NCBI GenBank assembly: GCA_015075585.1
Contig: JABTUB010000001.1
Coordinates: 1,846,501-1,910,500, forward strand
Length of the DNA: 64,000 nt
Direction: 5' to 3'
From: Chloracidobacterium sp.
GTDB lineage: Bacteria > Acidobacteriota > Blastocatellia > Pyrinomonadales > Pyrinomonadaceae
The translations under genes and the position numbers were made by a program. Under the pieces are notes generated by a model that saw only the letters and a list, made by a program, of their open reading frames with translations, was not told the origin of the DNA and did not search any database. Every line of letters begins with the position of its first letter. The stretch's first letter is position 1. This document shows positions 19,844 to 32,128 of this stretch, piece by piece.

Positions 19844-19857
19844 TTTGACCCTTCGTA

Positions 19858-20463
19858 TTAGTGATGACAAACCGCACAATCCGTCGATGGTTTCAGCACC
19901 TTTGGATCGCCCGGCGCGGCCGGCTGCGGCTGTCCGTTCTCATCGATCACCATGTTGTTGTAAGTCCGGTGGCAATTTACGCACGAACTCATCGTGAACG
20001 TGTTCTGCTGCGATACACGCTCCATCGTCTCGACCGGGCCGTGGCACGTCTGGCAGCTAATGTTAGCGGTCACATGCCGGCTGTGATTGAATGTTACGAA
20101 ATCAGGCACGTCATTGACCTTGACCCATTCGATCGGCTTGTTCTCATTGATGGCGGCATAGATCTTTTCCACGTCCGCCTTGTGTGCCGGATCGGTCAGA
20201 TTCTGATAGATCTTGCTGTGGCAGTTCATACAGGTTGCAACACTTGGCACGCCTGCCGCCTTCGATTTATCAGCGTTCGAGTGGCAGTACATACAGTTGA
20301 TCTTGTTATCACCCGCGTGGATCTTGTGCGAAAAATTGATCGGCTGCACAGGTTCATACCCGAACTGGTCACCATAGATCACGAACGACTTCGTCCGAAG
20401 CAAGAAGAATGCTCCGACGAACGTGACCAACAGAGAAATAATTATCAGCGTCCGTAAACTCAT
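19858..20463 (-). CDS. actA: Alternative complex III pentahaem cytochrome c ActA
   Basis: A 201-residue membrane-anchored multihaem cytochrome c. After an N-terminal helix (LIIISLLVTFVGAFFLL) there are five CxxCH motifs (CMYCH, CMNCH, CQTCH, CVNCH, CAVCH), as expected for ActA, with extra histidines (FSHKIH, FNHSRH) for axial ligation. The ATG at 20463 lies 2 bases after the narI stop; a GTG at 20469 would overlap it. Direct adjacency to narI joins the nitrate reductase and alternative complex III genes in one transcript. Confidence 0.92.
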   Translation of the reverse strand: MSLRTLIIISLLVTFVGAFFLLRTKSFVIYGDQFGYEPVQPINFSHKIHAGDNKINCMYCHSNADKSKAAGVPSVATCMNCHSKIYQNLTDPAHKADVEKIYAAINENKPIEWVKVNDVPDFVTFNHSRHVTANISCQTCHGPVETMERVSQQNTFTMSSCVNCHRTYNNMVIDENGQPQPAAPGDPKVLKPSTDCAVCHH

Positions 20464-20465
20464 GA

Positions 20466-21224
20466 TCACCTCGCGATCTCAGCCGCATGTCCCGACTTTG
20501 CGTTGGGATCTGATGATTTCTGCCCTTTTCCCATCCGATATTGGCCGCGCATCTTTTTCCGGTTCCAATTCCAACGCACGACCTGATACGGCCTCCACAA
20601 ATAGCTGACCGGCAGCGACACCATGTGCACCAAGCGGGAAAAAGGAAAGATCGCCAACAGAAGGAATGCTCCTATTATGTGTGTTTTGATCCAGTGCGGA
20701 AGCGTTTGGATCGTTGCGATGTCCGGTTGGAACATGAAAAGCGACCTCAGATAGGGCACCGCCGCAAATGCGTACCATGACGAACCCCAACGAAGAAAGA
20801 TCGCGATATAAACGCCATATACGACCTGAAGACCAAGCAGAAGGATCACAACCGTGTCAACGACCGTCGTTACCGACTTGATCCGCGGCGTCGTGAACCT
20901 ACGCCAGATCAACGCCAGAATTCCGATAAGAGCCAGAAGCCCGAAAAGCAGCCCCGTTATCTCTAAGACATACAGCCGAACAGGAACGCTGTTCCACCAA
21001 AGAACCTCTTTCGGGATCAGAAAGCCGATAAGATGCCCTGTTAGGGCACCTATGATCCCGAAGTGCCACGGCACCGAGCCATAGAACAGTTCATCGCCTT
21101 CGAGGAGCTGTGATGACAGGCTCGAATACGAGAAACGATCAAGGATATAGCGGTAGATCGAGACCACTACGAAAAGTGTGAACGCCGCGTAGGGCAAAAA
21201 GATGTACAGGATATAATCGATCAT
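20466..21224 (-). CDS. narI: Respiratory nitrate reductase gamma subunit (dihaem cytochrome b)
   Basis: A 252-residue membrane cytochrome b with five helices that oxidises quinol and passes electrons to NarH. The haem ligand pairs are in place: WHFGIIGALTGH (two His 10 apart) and THIIGAF...LVH (two His 18 apart), the same spacing as in Escherichia coli NarI. It is slightly longer than E. coli NarI because of the C-terminal basic tail. Its start overlaps the narJ stop by 4 bases. Confidence 0.95.
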   Translation of the reverse strand: MIDYILYIFLPYAAFTLFVVVSIYRYILDRFSYSSLSSQLLEGDELFYGSVPWHFGIIGALTGHLIGFLIPKEVLWWNSVPVRLYVLEITGLLFGLLALIGILALIWRRFTTPRIKSVTTVVDTVVILLLGLQVVYGVYIAIFLRWGSSWYAFAAVPYLRSLFMFQPDIATIQTLPHWIKTHIIGAFLLLAIFPFSRLVHMVSLPVSYLWRPYQVVRWNWNRKKMRGQYRMGKGQKSSDPNAKSGHAAEIAR

Positions 21225-21889
21225 AATGACACCTCTGTTGACGTTGAGACGGCGGCCTGCATTCGCGACATCGCCGTTGCGGAAACAGTGCCGCGAAGTG
21301 CGGCAGCCGTGGCCTTGATGAGATCCAAATACGGATTCACTTCCTTGAATTTCTTGATGATCTTCTCCAATCCCGGTATCAGGCAGAGATTGATAAGCGA
21401 TCCGCGAAGATCGTCGTCATCCATACAGCGGATCATCCTCAGCAGAACAGGCAGATGATCCGGCAGTTGCTGTTCCTGTCCAAGGTCAAAACCCTCCTGC
21501 GTCTCGCGCAGGCTTGCGAGAAAGGCACCCCGCTTATAGTCCTCACCGAACAGGTGATACCCGATCTCGAGAGCACACGCCGGGTTCAGGTCAAAGGAAC
21601 GCGTATAGAGTTCTTGCAGTTCGGTAAGCGGTATTTCCGCTATTCCGTTGCAGAAATCGGCGAAGTGTCCGTCCGGATCAGCCTTGGCGAACGTTGAATG
21701 TTTTGCCTGTTCGAGCTTTTCAGCCCAATCGGCACGCGGGTATTCCAAAATGTCCGCCATTTCCGCGGGAACCGCTGCAGCATCCTTTGAGACAAGTATC
21801 TCCGCCGTTTCCCTATAATGCTCTTGTGCGTACCGTACCGGATCGCTCGCGGCATGATCGCGCCTTGTTTGAATAGGTCCGTTATACAT
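21221..21889 (-). CDS. narJ: Nitrate reductase assembly chaperone
   Basis: A 222-residue cytoplasmic chaperone of the TorD/NarJ family needed to insert the molybdenum cofactor and attach NarGH to NarI. Helical throughout; the segments LTELQELYTRSFDLNPACALEIGYHLFGEDYKRG and DHLPVLLRMI are typical NarJ blocks. It lies between narH (start 1 base from its stop) and narI (4-base overlap), the standard order. Confidence 0.92.
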   Translation of the reverse strand: MYNGPIQTRRDHAASDPVRYAQEHYRETAEILVSKDAAAVPAEMADILEYPRADWAEKLEQAKHSTFAKADPDGHFADFCNGIAEIPLTELQELYTRSFDLNPACALEIGYHLFGEDYKRGAFLASLRETQEGFDLGQEQQLPDHLPVLLRMIRCMDDDDLRGSLINLCLIPGLEKIIKKFKEVNPYLDLIKATAAALRGTVSATAMSRMQAAVSTSTEVSL

Positions 21890-23383
21890 TTAAGCTCCTC
21901 TCGCAGGGGCCTCGCGGAAACCAAAGCCGGCAGATCCCTTCTGTTCCCACATATCCTCATCGAGCATTTGCATTGCTTCTTCGCGATGTGACGGCGGAAT
22001 TACAACGCGCTCGTCCATTGTCGGAAGCGATGTCAGACGATAGATAGCTTCAGCCTCTTCAGGCGTCATACCGCATTCGGCCATTGCCCTGTCAACTGTC
22101 TCTTGATCGATATCTCCTACAGTATCGAGCCGCTTAAAGAGGCGGACAACGTACTGTTTTTTCAGAGCCAGCGAAACATGATCGGTATTTCCGGCGGAGA
22201 ACATACTCGCCAGATACTTGATCGGGAGGCGAGCCTTCTCTATCGGGCTGAAGAGCTCTTCGTTCGCGGTGTCATATACGCCATCCTCGGTCTTTGCCAT
22301 CACCGGAAGTAGAGGCGGAACGTAGAAGAGCATCGGCAGCGTGCGGAACTCCGCGTGCAGCGGCAGGGCAAGCTTCCACTCCTTTACGTATTTATAAACA
22401 GGCGACCGTTCTACCGCTTCAAGGGTCCGCTCGTCAATGCCGTTCGCTTTCGCCTTCTCCCGCACTTCCGGGTCGCGCGGATCGAGGATGATATCGCGAT
22501 GAGCATCCACAAGTTCATCATCCGAAACGGCCAAGGCTCCCGTGAGTTTATCGGCGTCATACAGCAGTCCGCCGAGATAGCGGATACGGCCGACACAGGA
22601 ATGGAAGCATGCGGGTGCCTGTCCCGTTTCAAGACGCGGGAAGCACAAGATGCACTTCTCGGATTTGCCCGTTGACCAGTTATAGAAGGTCTTCTTATAC
22701 GGACACGCCGTTACGCACATTCTCCAGCCGCGGCAGACGTTCTGATCGATAAGGACGATGCCGTCCTCACCGCGTTTGTAGATCGCACCGGACGGGCATG
22801 CTGCGACGCAAGCCGGGTTCAGACAGTGATTGCAGATACGCGGCAGGTAGAAAAACACGAGTCGTTCGATATCGAAAAGCTCATCCTGTTCCTCCGGCGT
22901 CAGATCTCCGAGGTTCGGGTCATTCGCCGCATACACGGGCGAGCCGCTAAGGTCGTCGTCCCAGTTGGGCCCGGCTTCGATGTCCATGAACTTGCCCGTA
23001 ACCATCGAGATCGGGCGGGCGGTCGGCTGATCTGCCCCCTCGGGCGAATCAAAGAGATCCTCGTATTTATAGGTCCACGGCTCGTAATAGTCATCCAATT
23101 TCGGCAATGCCGGGCTGTGAAACAAATTGAGAAGCCGCGACGGCTTACTACCCATTTTCAATGTGGTCTTGCCGTTTTTCCTCTCCCAGCCGCCTTGGTA
23201 TTTTTCTTGGTTCTCCCACAACGTCGGATAGCCGGTTCCCGGCTTTGTCTCGACGTTGTTCCACCACATATACTCAGCCCCCTTGCGGTCGGTCCAAACA
23301 TTCTTGCAGGCTATGGAGCATGTATGGCAACCGATACATTTGTCCAAGTGAAAGACCATTGAGATCTGTAATCTGACATCCAT
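21890..23383 (-). CDS. narH: Respiratory nitrate reductase beta subunit
   Basis: A 497-residue iron-sulfur subunit that wires NarI to NarG. Four cysteine clusters are visible: CIGCHTCSIACKNVW near the N-terminus, CNHCLNPACVAACP, CRGWRMCVTACP, and CILCFPRLETGQAPACFHSC. The Trp in CRGW replaces a cysteine, as in known NarH, so that centre would be 3Fe-4S. Length is close to E. coli NarH (512). A purine-rich ribosome site (GAGGGGA) lies just upstream of the ATG in the 70-base gap after narG. Confidence 0.96.
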   Translation of the reverse strand: MDVRLQISMVFHLDKCIGCHTCSIACKNVWTDRKGAEYMWWNNVETKPGTGYPTLWENQEKYQGGWERKNGKTTLKMGSKPSRLLNLFHSPALPKLDDYYEPWTYKYEDLFDSPEGADQPTARPISMVTGKFMDIEAGPNWDDDLSGSPVYAANDPNLGDLTPEEQDELFDIERLVFFYLPRICNHCLNPACVAACPSGAIYKRGEDGIVLIDQNVCRGWRMCVTACPYKKTFYNWSTGKSEKCILCFPRLETGQAPACFHSCVGRIRYLGGLLYDADKLTGALAVSDDELVDAHRDIILDPRDPEVREKAKANGIDERTLEAVERSPVYKYVKEWKLALPLHAEFRTLPMLFYVPPLLPVMAKTEDGVYDTANEELFSPIEKARLPIKYLASMFSAGNTDHVSLALKKQYVVRLFKRLDTVGDIDQETVDRAMAECGMTPEEAEAIYRLTSLPTMDERVVIPPSHREEAMQMLDEDMWEQKGSAGFGFREAPARGA

Positions 23384-23412
23384 AATTATTTCCCCTCTTC
23401 TTGTCTCGGCGA

Positions 23413-23447
23413 CCGGCCGCCCGCCCCCTCTAACCGGCAGCGGCCGG
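23413..23447. other. GC-rich inverted repeat in the narG-narH gap
   Basis: CCGGCCGC (23413-23420) and GCGGCCGG (23440-23447) are a perfect 8-bp inverted repeat with a 19-base loop. It lies in the 70-base gap between narG and narH, by far the widest gap in an otherwise overlapping operon. It could be an mRNA processing or stability element. It lacks a T-run, so it is not an ordinary terminator. Confidence 0.45.
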
Positions 23448-23453
23448 GCAAAA

Positions 23454-27091
<3,638 letters not shown>

Positions 27092-27095
<4 letters not shown>

Positions 27096-28000
27096 TTTGT
27101 TGCCCTCCGCACAAGCTCCTGACGCACGCCGTGGTTACGCTTCCGCCATCTTAAATTCATACCGATCAACGCTATTATCGCGACCGCAAAACCGATGATC
27201 AGAAAGCCCGGCTCGATCTTCGACGAAGCCGCCGTCGGCACTACGTTCGCGGTCGGATGGTTTAGCTTTGAGTTCTGAAACAGTGCGAACAGTTTCACGA
27301 TCTCATCATCCGTGAGTTTACGCGTCTCGAACAGGCTTTTCATCGTCGGAAAATTCGGATTTTCTAACGCAAGTATCAACTCAGGGTCGGTGTACTTTAT
27401 GTTCACCGCGGTCAGATCGGGGCCGAGAGTGCCGCCGCCGAATTCGCCGACGCCGCTGAGGTTATGGCAGGAGTTGCAAGCCGCCCCGCCGTTCGCGAGT
27501 TTTGTAGCACCTGTGAACAACAGCCGTCCGGCCTCGACGTCCCCGGGTTCGATCTCGCGCGACAGCTTCGCACCCGACGGCACGAACGTGCCGTCATTTG
27601 CCGTAATGCTCTTGATCAAGCTGATGATCGCCTGAAACTCGTCCGGCGTAAGCGATTGATCCGGCATCACGGTCGGGGCGAATTTCTTAAAAAGGTCTGC
27701 GGCAGCCGGATCCTTCTTAGCCATTGCCTGCGGGCCTTTGATGAATTCCTGGAGCCATTCTTCTGACTGCCGGTCGGTTACGCCCTTAAGGTCGGGCCCC
27801 TGCTTATCGCCGCCACCTATGTTATGGCAGCTGTAACAGCGCGTCTCGAATATCTGCTGACCGGCGTCTTGACCAAAGACGGCTCCTGTCAGAAAAATGA
27901 CACAAAGCATCGCAATGAGTGCCCCTCCGGCCGTCATCGACGATGTCTTACTAAAGAAGACGTGATAGTACCGATACTGCGGTTCTGTCCTTTGCTTCAT
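27092..28000 (-). CDS. Membrane-anchored dihaem cytochrome c
   Basis: A 302-residue cytochrome c with two CxxCH motifs ([10 protein letters not shown] and [11 protein letters not shown]) in tandem cytochrome-c domains, an N-terminal signal or anchor ([18 protein letters not shown]) and a C-terminal helix ([18 protein letters not shown]) with a basic cytoplasmic tail. Likely axial methionines occur in [10 protein letters not shown] and FPTMKSLF. Its stop overlaps narG and its start overlaps the Rrf2 gene stop (both by 4 bases). In Thermus a cytochrome c (NarC) precedes narGHJI; a similar electron-shuttling role between ActE and a terminal acceptor, or to Nar, is inference. Confidence 0.85.
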
Positions 28001-28476
28001 AATTTGCCTTCCATCGTATGGTTCTCTTCCGCTACAATTTCGGCTGATATGCCTGCAGCGGGAATTTCCTTATTCATCGTTCGAGCGATCTCGGCGATCG
28101 TCTTAGCTTTCAAAAAATCAACGAAGATCCTTCTTATCTCGTCCCATTCCTCGTGGAGTACGCAGGAATGAGGCGGTCCGCAGTCGCCGTCACCCAACAG
28201 GCATTCATCAAAATACGGATCGGGTGCAAGGATCGTATTCACTTCCCATAGAGTGATCGTTTCGGGTTCCCTGGCAAGGATGTAACCGCCGTGTACACCT
28301 TTGACCGACCGCAATATCCTCTGCCTGCGGAGTTCTCCGAGTATCTTTCTCAAATAAACCGGTGGGATGTTCTCACTGTCCGCGATTTCTTGCAGTCCGC
28401 AAACGGCGGCCCTTTCTCTGCCCGCCAAGTAGGCCAGCGCCCTGATCCCGTATCCCGTGGTTTTCGATAGAATCAC
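27997..28476 (-). CDS. Rrf2-family iron-sulfur transcription regulator (NsrR/IscR-like)
   Basis: A 159-residue winged-helix regulator starting with GTG. The N-terminal LSKTTGYGIRALAYLA and the recognition region NIPPVYLRKILGELRRQRILRSVKGVHGGY are the Rrf2 signature. Three cysteines, C92-x6-C99-x5-C105, sit where NsrR and IscR bind an iron-sulfur cluster, so it probably senses nitric oxide, oxygen or cluster status. It is the first gene of the nar-act operon and overlaps the next gene by 4 bases, so it is likely autoregulatory and controls the whole operon. Confidence 0.88.
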   Translation of the reverse strand: MILSKTTGYGIRALAYLAGRERAAVCGLQEIADSENIPPVYLRKILGELRRQRILRSVKGVHGGYILAREPETITLWEVNTILAPDPYFDECLLGDGDCGPPHSCVLHEEWDEIRRIFVDFLKAKTIAEIARTMNKEIPAAGISAEIVAEENHTMEGKL

Positions 28477-28528
28477 TTGCCAATTGCAATAAAAGCGGAT
28501 ATCTTTGTCTTGTTTAGTGTTCCAAACA
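28477..28528. promoter_or_regulatory. Candidate operator region in the divergent Rrf2/PAS-LuxR intergenic gap
   Basis: The 105-base gap between divergent regulators (28477-28581) has two inverted repeats: TTGC-N5-GCAA at 28477-28489, abutting the Rrf2 GTG start, and TGTTT-N8-AAACA at 28511-28528. Either could bind the Rrf2 or LuxR-type regulator. I see no FNR box (TTGAT-N4-ATCAA) and no strong sigma70 pair. Confidence 0.35.
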
Positions 28529-28581
28529 AACGGTTCGCAAACAATGGTCTTGTGGCATCATTTTAGTAGTGGCATTACACT

Positions 28582-29292
28582 ATGCACCTTAGAGACATAC
28601 GCCGTCTGATCGAAGGGACTTCCGATCCCGCCTTCATCATCAGCGCCGAGGGGCAGATAGTCGATTGGAATGACGGTGCCGCAGATCTTCTCGGAAAGCG
28701 ACAGCAGGATGTGATCGGAGTGGCGTGCCATGAGGTCATCCGCGGCATCGACGAGACGGGAACGCTATGTTCAGAACACTGCTCCGTTCTGGAAGCAGCC
28801 GGAAAGCACAATCCGGTACGGAACTTCGACTTGCAGGTTACAACGCCAAAAGGCCGCCAATGGTGCAATGTTTCGGTACTGATCGCAGATGATGCCGGCT
28901 TAAAACACCCGTACACCATCCATATTCTTCGCCAGATCAATACGCGTAAAAGGCTTGAGCTGCTTGTAAAGGATTTTCTTGTGAGCGAGATCGATCTACC
29001 GGAGCGGGAAGCTGCCGCCGTAATTCAGTCATCGCGTTCGCCGGTGGGCGAAACCGAATTGACGCAGCGCGAGCTTGAGATCCTTAAACTGCTGGCTACC
29101 GGCCAGACGTCCACTGCGATGGGCAAGGCTCTGCACATCAGCCGCAACACCGTCGATAATCACGTTCAGCACATTCTCAAAAAATTGAACGCTCACTCGC
29201 GTTTGGAAGCGGTCCGCATTGCCGAACGCGCCGGCTTGTTCATTCGCTCGACGAACGGAAATTCGACATCCGGCAATGGTGCTCACGCATAA
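28582..29292 (+). CDS. PAS-LuxR transcription regulator
   Basis: A 236-residue cytoplasmic regulator. Residues 1-125 are a PAS domain (DPAFIISAEGQIVDWNDGAADLLG) containing a cysteine set, C49, C63 and C67, in CHEVIRGIDETGTLCSEHC; this cysteine-bearing PAS type could hold an iron-sulfur cluster or act as a redox switch. Residues about 150-215 are a LuxR/GerE helix-turn-helix (LTQRELEILKLLATGQTS, HISRNTVDNHVQHILKKL). Transcribed away from the Rrf2-nar-act operon across a 105-base gap, it is a candidate second regulator of that operon. Confidence 0.85.
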   Translation: MHLRDIRRLIEGTSDPAFIISAEGQIVDWNDGAADLLGKRQQDVIGVACHEVIRGIDETGTLCSEHCSVLEAAGKHNPVRNFDLQVTTPKGRQWCNVSVLIADDAGLKHPYTIHILRQINTRKRLELLVKDFLVSEIDLPEREAAAVIQSSRSPVGETELTQRELEILKLLATGQTSTAMGKALHISRNTVDNHVQHILKKLNAHSRLEAVRIAERAGLFIRSTNGNSTSGNGAHA

Positions 29293-29343
29293 AATTCAAC
29301 GAATGCACCAAGTTTCCTGCTTGTGACTTAGCCATATCCATGA

Positions 29344-29997
29344 TCAGTGCGGCTTGCTTGCACTGTGAAACCGAATAGTGCCGAAAACCGTGTTCAGATA
29401 ACGAGTTTCTGAGATATTCTCGAACCCTGCCTGATACATCAACTGCGGCAGAGCACCCGCAAAACTGTCGGCGGTCGTTTCGTATCCGTCAAATTTCTGA
29501 ACAAGGACTGACATACGCTCCATCAGGCGGTTACTTGCAAGTCCCCAATCCGCGATATGAACCTCGCCGTTTGGCACGAGAACCCTTTCGACCTCGCGGA
29601 GTGTCCGCAGTTTGTTCTCAGGCGTCAAATGATGGAAGAAGAGGCTCGAAGCGACACGGTCAAATCTGCCGTCTTCATAAGGCATCTCGTATGACATCGC
29701 TTGCTCGAACTCGATCGCCAAGCCGGCCTTATCGGCCTTCGCGCGAGCGATCTCAAGCATATAGGCGTCCGCGTCAAGTCCGTTGATCACAACATCCGGA
29801 AACTGACGCTTTAACATGATCGCGAACGTTCCGGTACCGCATGCGAGGTCAAGAACTCGATCGCCCGGACGTACGCCGACTTGATCGGCCAGGGTTCTTC
29901 TGAACGCCTTCTCGCGCGTCGTTAGGGCAACAACGGCGTCGTAGAAGCGATCGTATCGTTGGTTCCGTAGTGCGGGAACGAAATTTTCTCCTGACAT
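29344..29997 (-). CDS. Class I SAM-dependent methyltransferase
   Basis: A 217-residue cytoplasmic methyltransferase related to the UbiE/Methyltransf_11 group. Motif I is VLDLACGTGTFAIML, followed by GLDADAYMLEIAR and the post-motif region SSLFFHHLTPENKLRTLREVERVLVPNGEVHIADWG. The substrate cannot be told. An upstream ATG at 30054 would add 19 residues; the ATG at 29997 (MSGENF) matches family starts better. It converges on the PAS-LuxR gene and stands alone. Confidence 0.8.
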   Translation of the reverse strand: MSGENFVPALRNQRYDRFYDAVVALTTREKAFRRTLADQVGVRPGDRVLDLACGTGTFAIMLKRQFPDVVINGLDADAYMLEIARAKADKAGLAIEFEQAMSYEMPYEDGRFDRVASSLFFHHLTPENKLRTLREVERVLVPNGEVHIADWGLASNRLMERMSVLVQKFDGYETTADSFAGALPQLMYQAGFENISETRYLNTVFGTIRFHSASKPH

Positions 29998-30162
29998 CGG
30001 CTTCACACCTGTTCCCGTTTGCTCGGGGCCATGTTTCAAGTGTATCGGCTGCATTTCGCAGTGAGCAAGCGAGCAACAATATCTGCTTAAACGTCAACAT
30101 AACGCTTTGACTATGGTAACCCGCCTGTGGATATAATCTATTTCCGCGTTTTCGAGCCGGTT

Positions 30163-30669
30163 ATGATCCGATCGAACATATTGCGAAAAGTCAGACCGAC
30201 CGCTGTGCGACTATTGGCGGTCTTCTTTGTACTTTATGTTCTCGCAGATGTCTCGGTATTGCAGCTATATTGCGGAAATGAGGCGTTAGGCATTCCGCCC
30301 GCCGACCATATCGCCGTTTTAAGCGACACGGCAGATTCCGTTTCGGCTGACGTCACGACGTTCTCCGAAAAGGAGACGAAGTTCGATACTCTCGACACCT
30401 CTAGCCCTTTCCCGTCAGAGTTACCGGAACACGTCGATGCAGAGTGTTTCGGCGGCTGCTCACATATCGTTGTCCCTTTGATCGTCATTGATCTTGAAAC
30501 GGCCGCGACCATAAAAGAGTACTGTGTCCTCGAAATGCAGTACGACCAATACGAACCGTCCCGCGTAAGCCCTCTCACCCAACCGCCGCAATTTGCCGGC
30601 CGATTCTTAATGCCGAACAGTGCATCCGCCGCGAGCATTTTTCTCGCTGCGGCAGAGCACCAGCTATAA
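30163..30669 (+). CDS. Small exported Cys/His protein upstream of the metal efflux genes
   Basis: A 168-residue protein I do not recognise. A basic N-terminus and one hydrophobic segment (LLAVFFVLYVLADVSVLQLY) predict export or membrane anchoring; I prefer the ATG at 30163 to that at 30127 because it gives a normal signal. The mature part is acidic (DTADSVSADVTTFSEKETKFDTLD) and holds CFGGCSH plus isolated cysteines, which could bind metal. It lies 54 bases upstream of the outer-membrane efflux gene, the usual place of small accessory proteins in heavy-metal RND operons. Metal binding is inference. Confidence 0.6.
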   Translation: MIRSNILRKVRPTAVRLLAVFFVLYVLADVSVLQLYCGNEALGIPPADHIAVLSDTADSVSADVTTFSEKETKFDTLDTSSPFPSELPEHVDAECFGGCSHIVVPLIVIDLETAATIKEYCVLEMQYDQYEPSRVSPLTQPPQFAGRFLMPNSASAASIFLAAAEHQL

Positions 30670-30723
30670 ATCTTTGACGATGCAGCACACCGCGCGTGTG
30701 CGATGCATACGGGCAGATCAGGA

Positions 30724-32127
30724 ATGAAATTTAGAAAGTGTGCCCGAACACTCATTTGTTCGGGAGCCGTACTTGCGGGTATGGCATTTGTGCAGCAGGC
30801 GGCCGGCCAAACGACCGTTTCCGGTGCATTTACTAATGCGGAATTGGCGAATGAGCGATCCGGCGCGAGCAGCCGAAAGCTGATAAAGCCGGTCTTCGAC
30901 ACCTATTACAGCCAAGCCGACGGCATTTCACTCGACGAGCTGGTTGCTAAAGCACTAGCCTCGAACGGTGAGATCAGGATCGCGCGGCTTGAGGCCGACA
31001 AGGCGCGTGCACGCCGTTTTCAGGCAGGATCGAGACGCAATCCGACACTCGACGTCGAGCAAGCGGTAGGTTCGTTCGTCGGCGATAGCGGCGAAGGGGC
31101 CTTTACCGTCGGTGCCGCTCTGCCGCTCGATCTCTACGGCGTTCGGGTTCGCCGCATTCAGATGGCCGAAGCGGACATTGCGATCCGTGAGGCAGAGATC
31201 GCGGCTCAACAACGAGCGGTCGTCGCAAAGGTCCTCGATTCGTACTCCGACGCACTTTCCGTATTCCGGGAACTGCAAGTCCTCGAAGAACTGCTTGAGC
31301 TTGACACCGAAACCGCTCGGATTGTACAGATCCGCGTAAATGAAGGCGAAACACCGCCGCTCGAACTAAATCTTCTTCAGGCAGAGGTCGAACGCCTTCG
31401 TGCGAGACGCAGTTTGATCGAAGGGCGATTGCAGGCGGCACTTTCTCGCCTGAGTTTTCTCGCGGGCTTTCCGCCGACGACGCCAATTCGCCTAAAGGAA
31501 GATATCTCGACCGCCCGTTTACCTTATCTTCCGGCGTCCCTCGAGTCGGGCATCGCCTCAGCATTGAACGAACGTCCGGAAATACGCCTTGCACTGCTCG
31601 AAGAGAGCCTTGCGGCAGCCGGCCTTCGACTCGCCAAGGCGCAAGGTAAACCGGAATTGAGTGCAACCACAAAATTTTCGTATGGCAGATCGGTGATTGA
31701 CGATCCGCGAGGGCCTTTTGACCAACGCGACCGAAGCCTCAGTTTTGGTGTGAGCGTCTCGATCCCAGTATTTGACCGCAACCAAGGTGCAAAGGCCGAA
31801 GCTGAGATCGCGATCCGGCAAGCACAAGAACGAAAGGTATTTGCCGAACAGATCGTAAAAAGCGAAGTTGCGGCCGCTTTTCGACGCGTCGAGGCTTCGC
31901 GCAAAGCTCTGAACGGCCTTCAGAATACCGTTCTGCCGATGTCTCTCAAGAATATCGAGACCGTCCGAAAAGTTTATGAGATCGGCGAACTTAAGGTAAC
32001 CGACCTCATCGCCGAACAGCGCAGATTATTGGAGACGAACAACGACCTAACCGAAACCCTAACCGAATTTTACAAGGCACAGGCCGACCTTTTCATCGCG
32101 GTGGGCTTGAAATTCAAAGATCAATGA
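30724..32127 (+). CDS. czcC: Outer-membrane efflux protein (CzcC/TolC family)
   Basis: A 467-residue TolC-fold outer-membrane channel for a tripartite metal pump. The ATG at 30724 follows an AGGA ribosome site and gives a signal peptide ending at AAGQ. The mature protein has the two repeated long helical segments of the family (SLDELVAKALASNGEIRIARLEADKARARR near the N-terminus, and YEIGELKVTDLIAEQRRLLETNNDL near the C-terminus). The adaptor gene begins one base after its stop. Confidence 0.85.
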   Translation: MKFRKCARTLICSGAVLAGMAFVQQAAGQTTVSGAFTNAELANERSGASSRKLIKPVFDTYYSQADGISLDELVAKALASNGEIRIARLEADKARARRFQAGSRRNPTLDVEQAVGSFVGDSGEGAFTVGAALPLDLYGVRVRRIQMAEADIAIREAEIAAQQRAVVAKVLDSYSDALSVFRELQVLEELLELDTETARIVQIRVNEGETPPLELNLLQAEVERLRARRSLIEGRLQAALSRLSFLAGFPPTTPIRLKEDISTARLPYLPASLESGIASALNERPEIRLALLEESLAAAGLRLAKAQGKPELSATTKFSYGRSVIDDPRGPFDQRDRSLSFGVSVSIPVFDRNQGAKAEAEIAIRQAQERKVFAEQIVKSEVAAAFRRVEASRKALNGLQNTVLPMSLKNIETVRKVYEIGELKVTDLIAEQRRLLETNNDLTETLTEFYKAQADLFIAVGLKFKDQ

Positions 32128-32128
32128 T

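Noticed and set aside
19861..20457. 198-codon plus-strand frame opposite actA
   Set aside because: Antisense to five conserved haem motifs; no features of its own.
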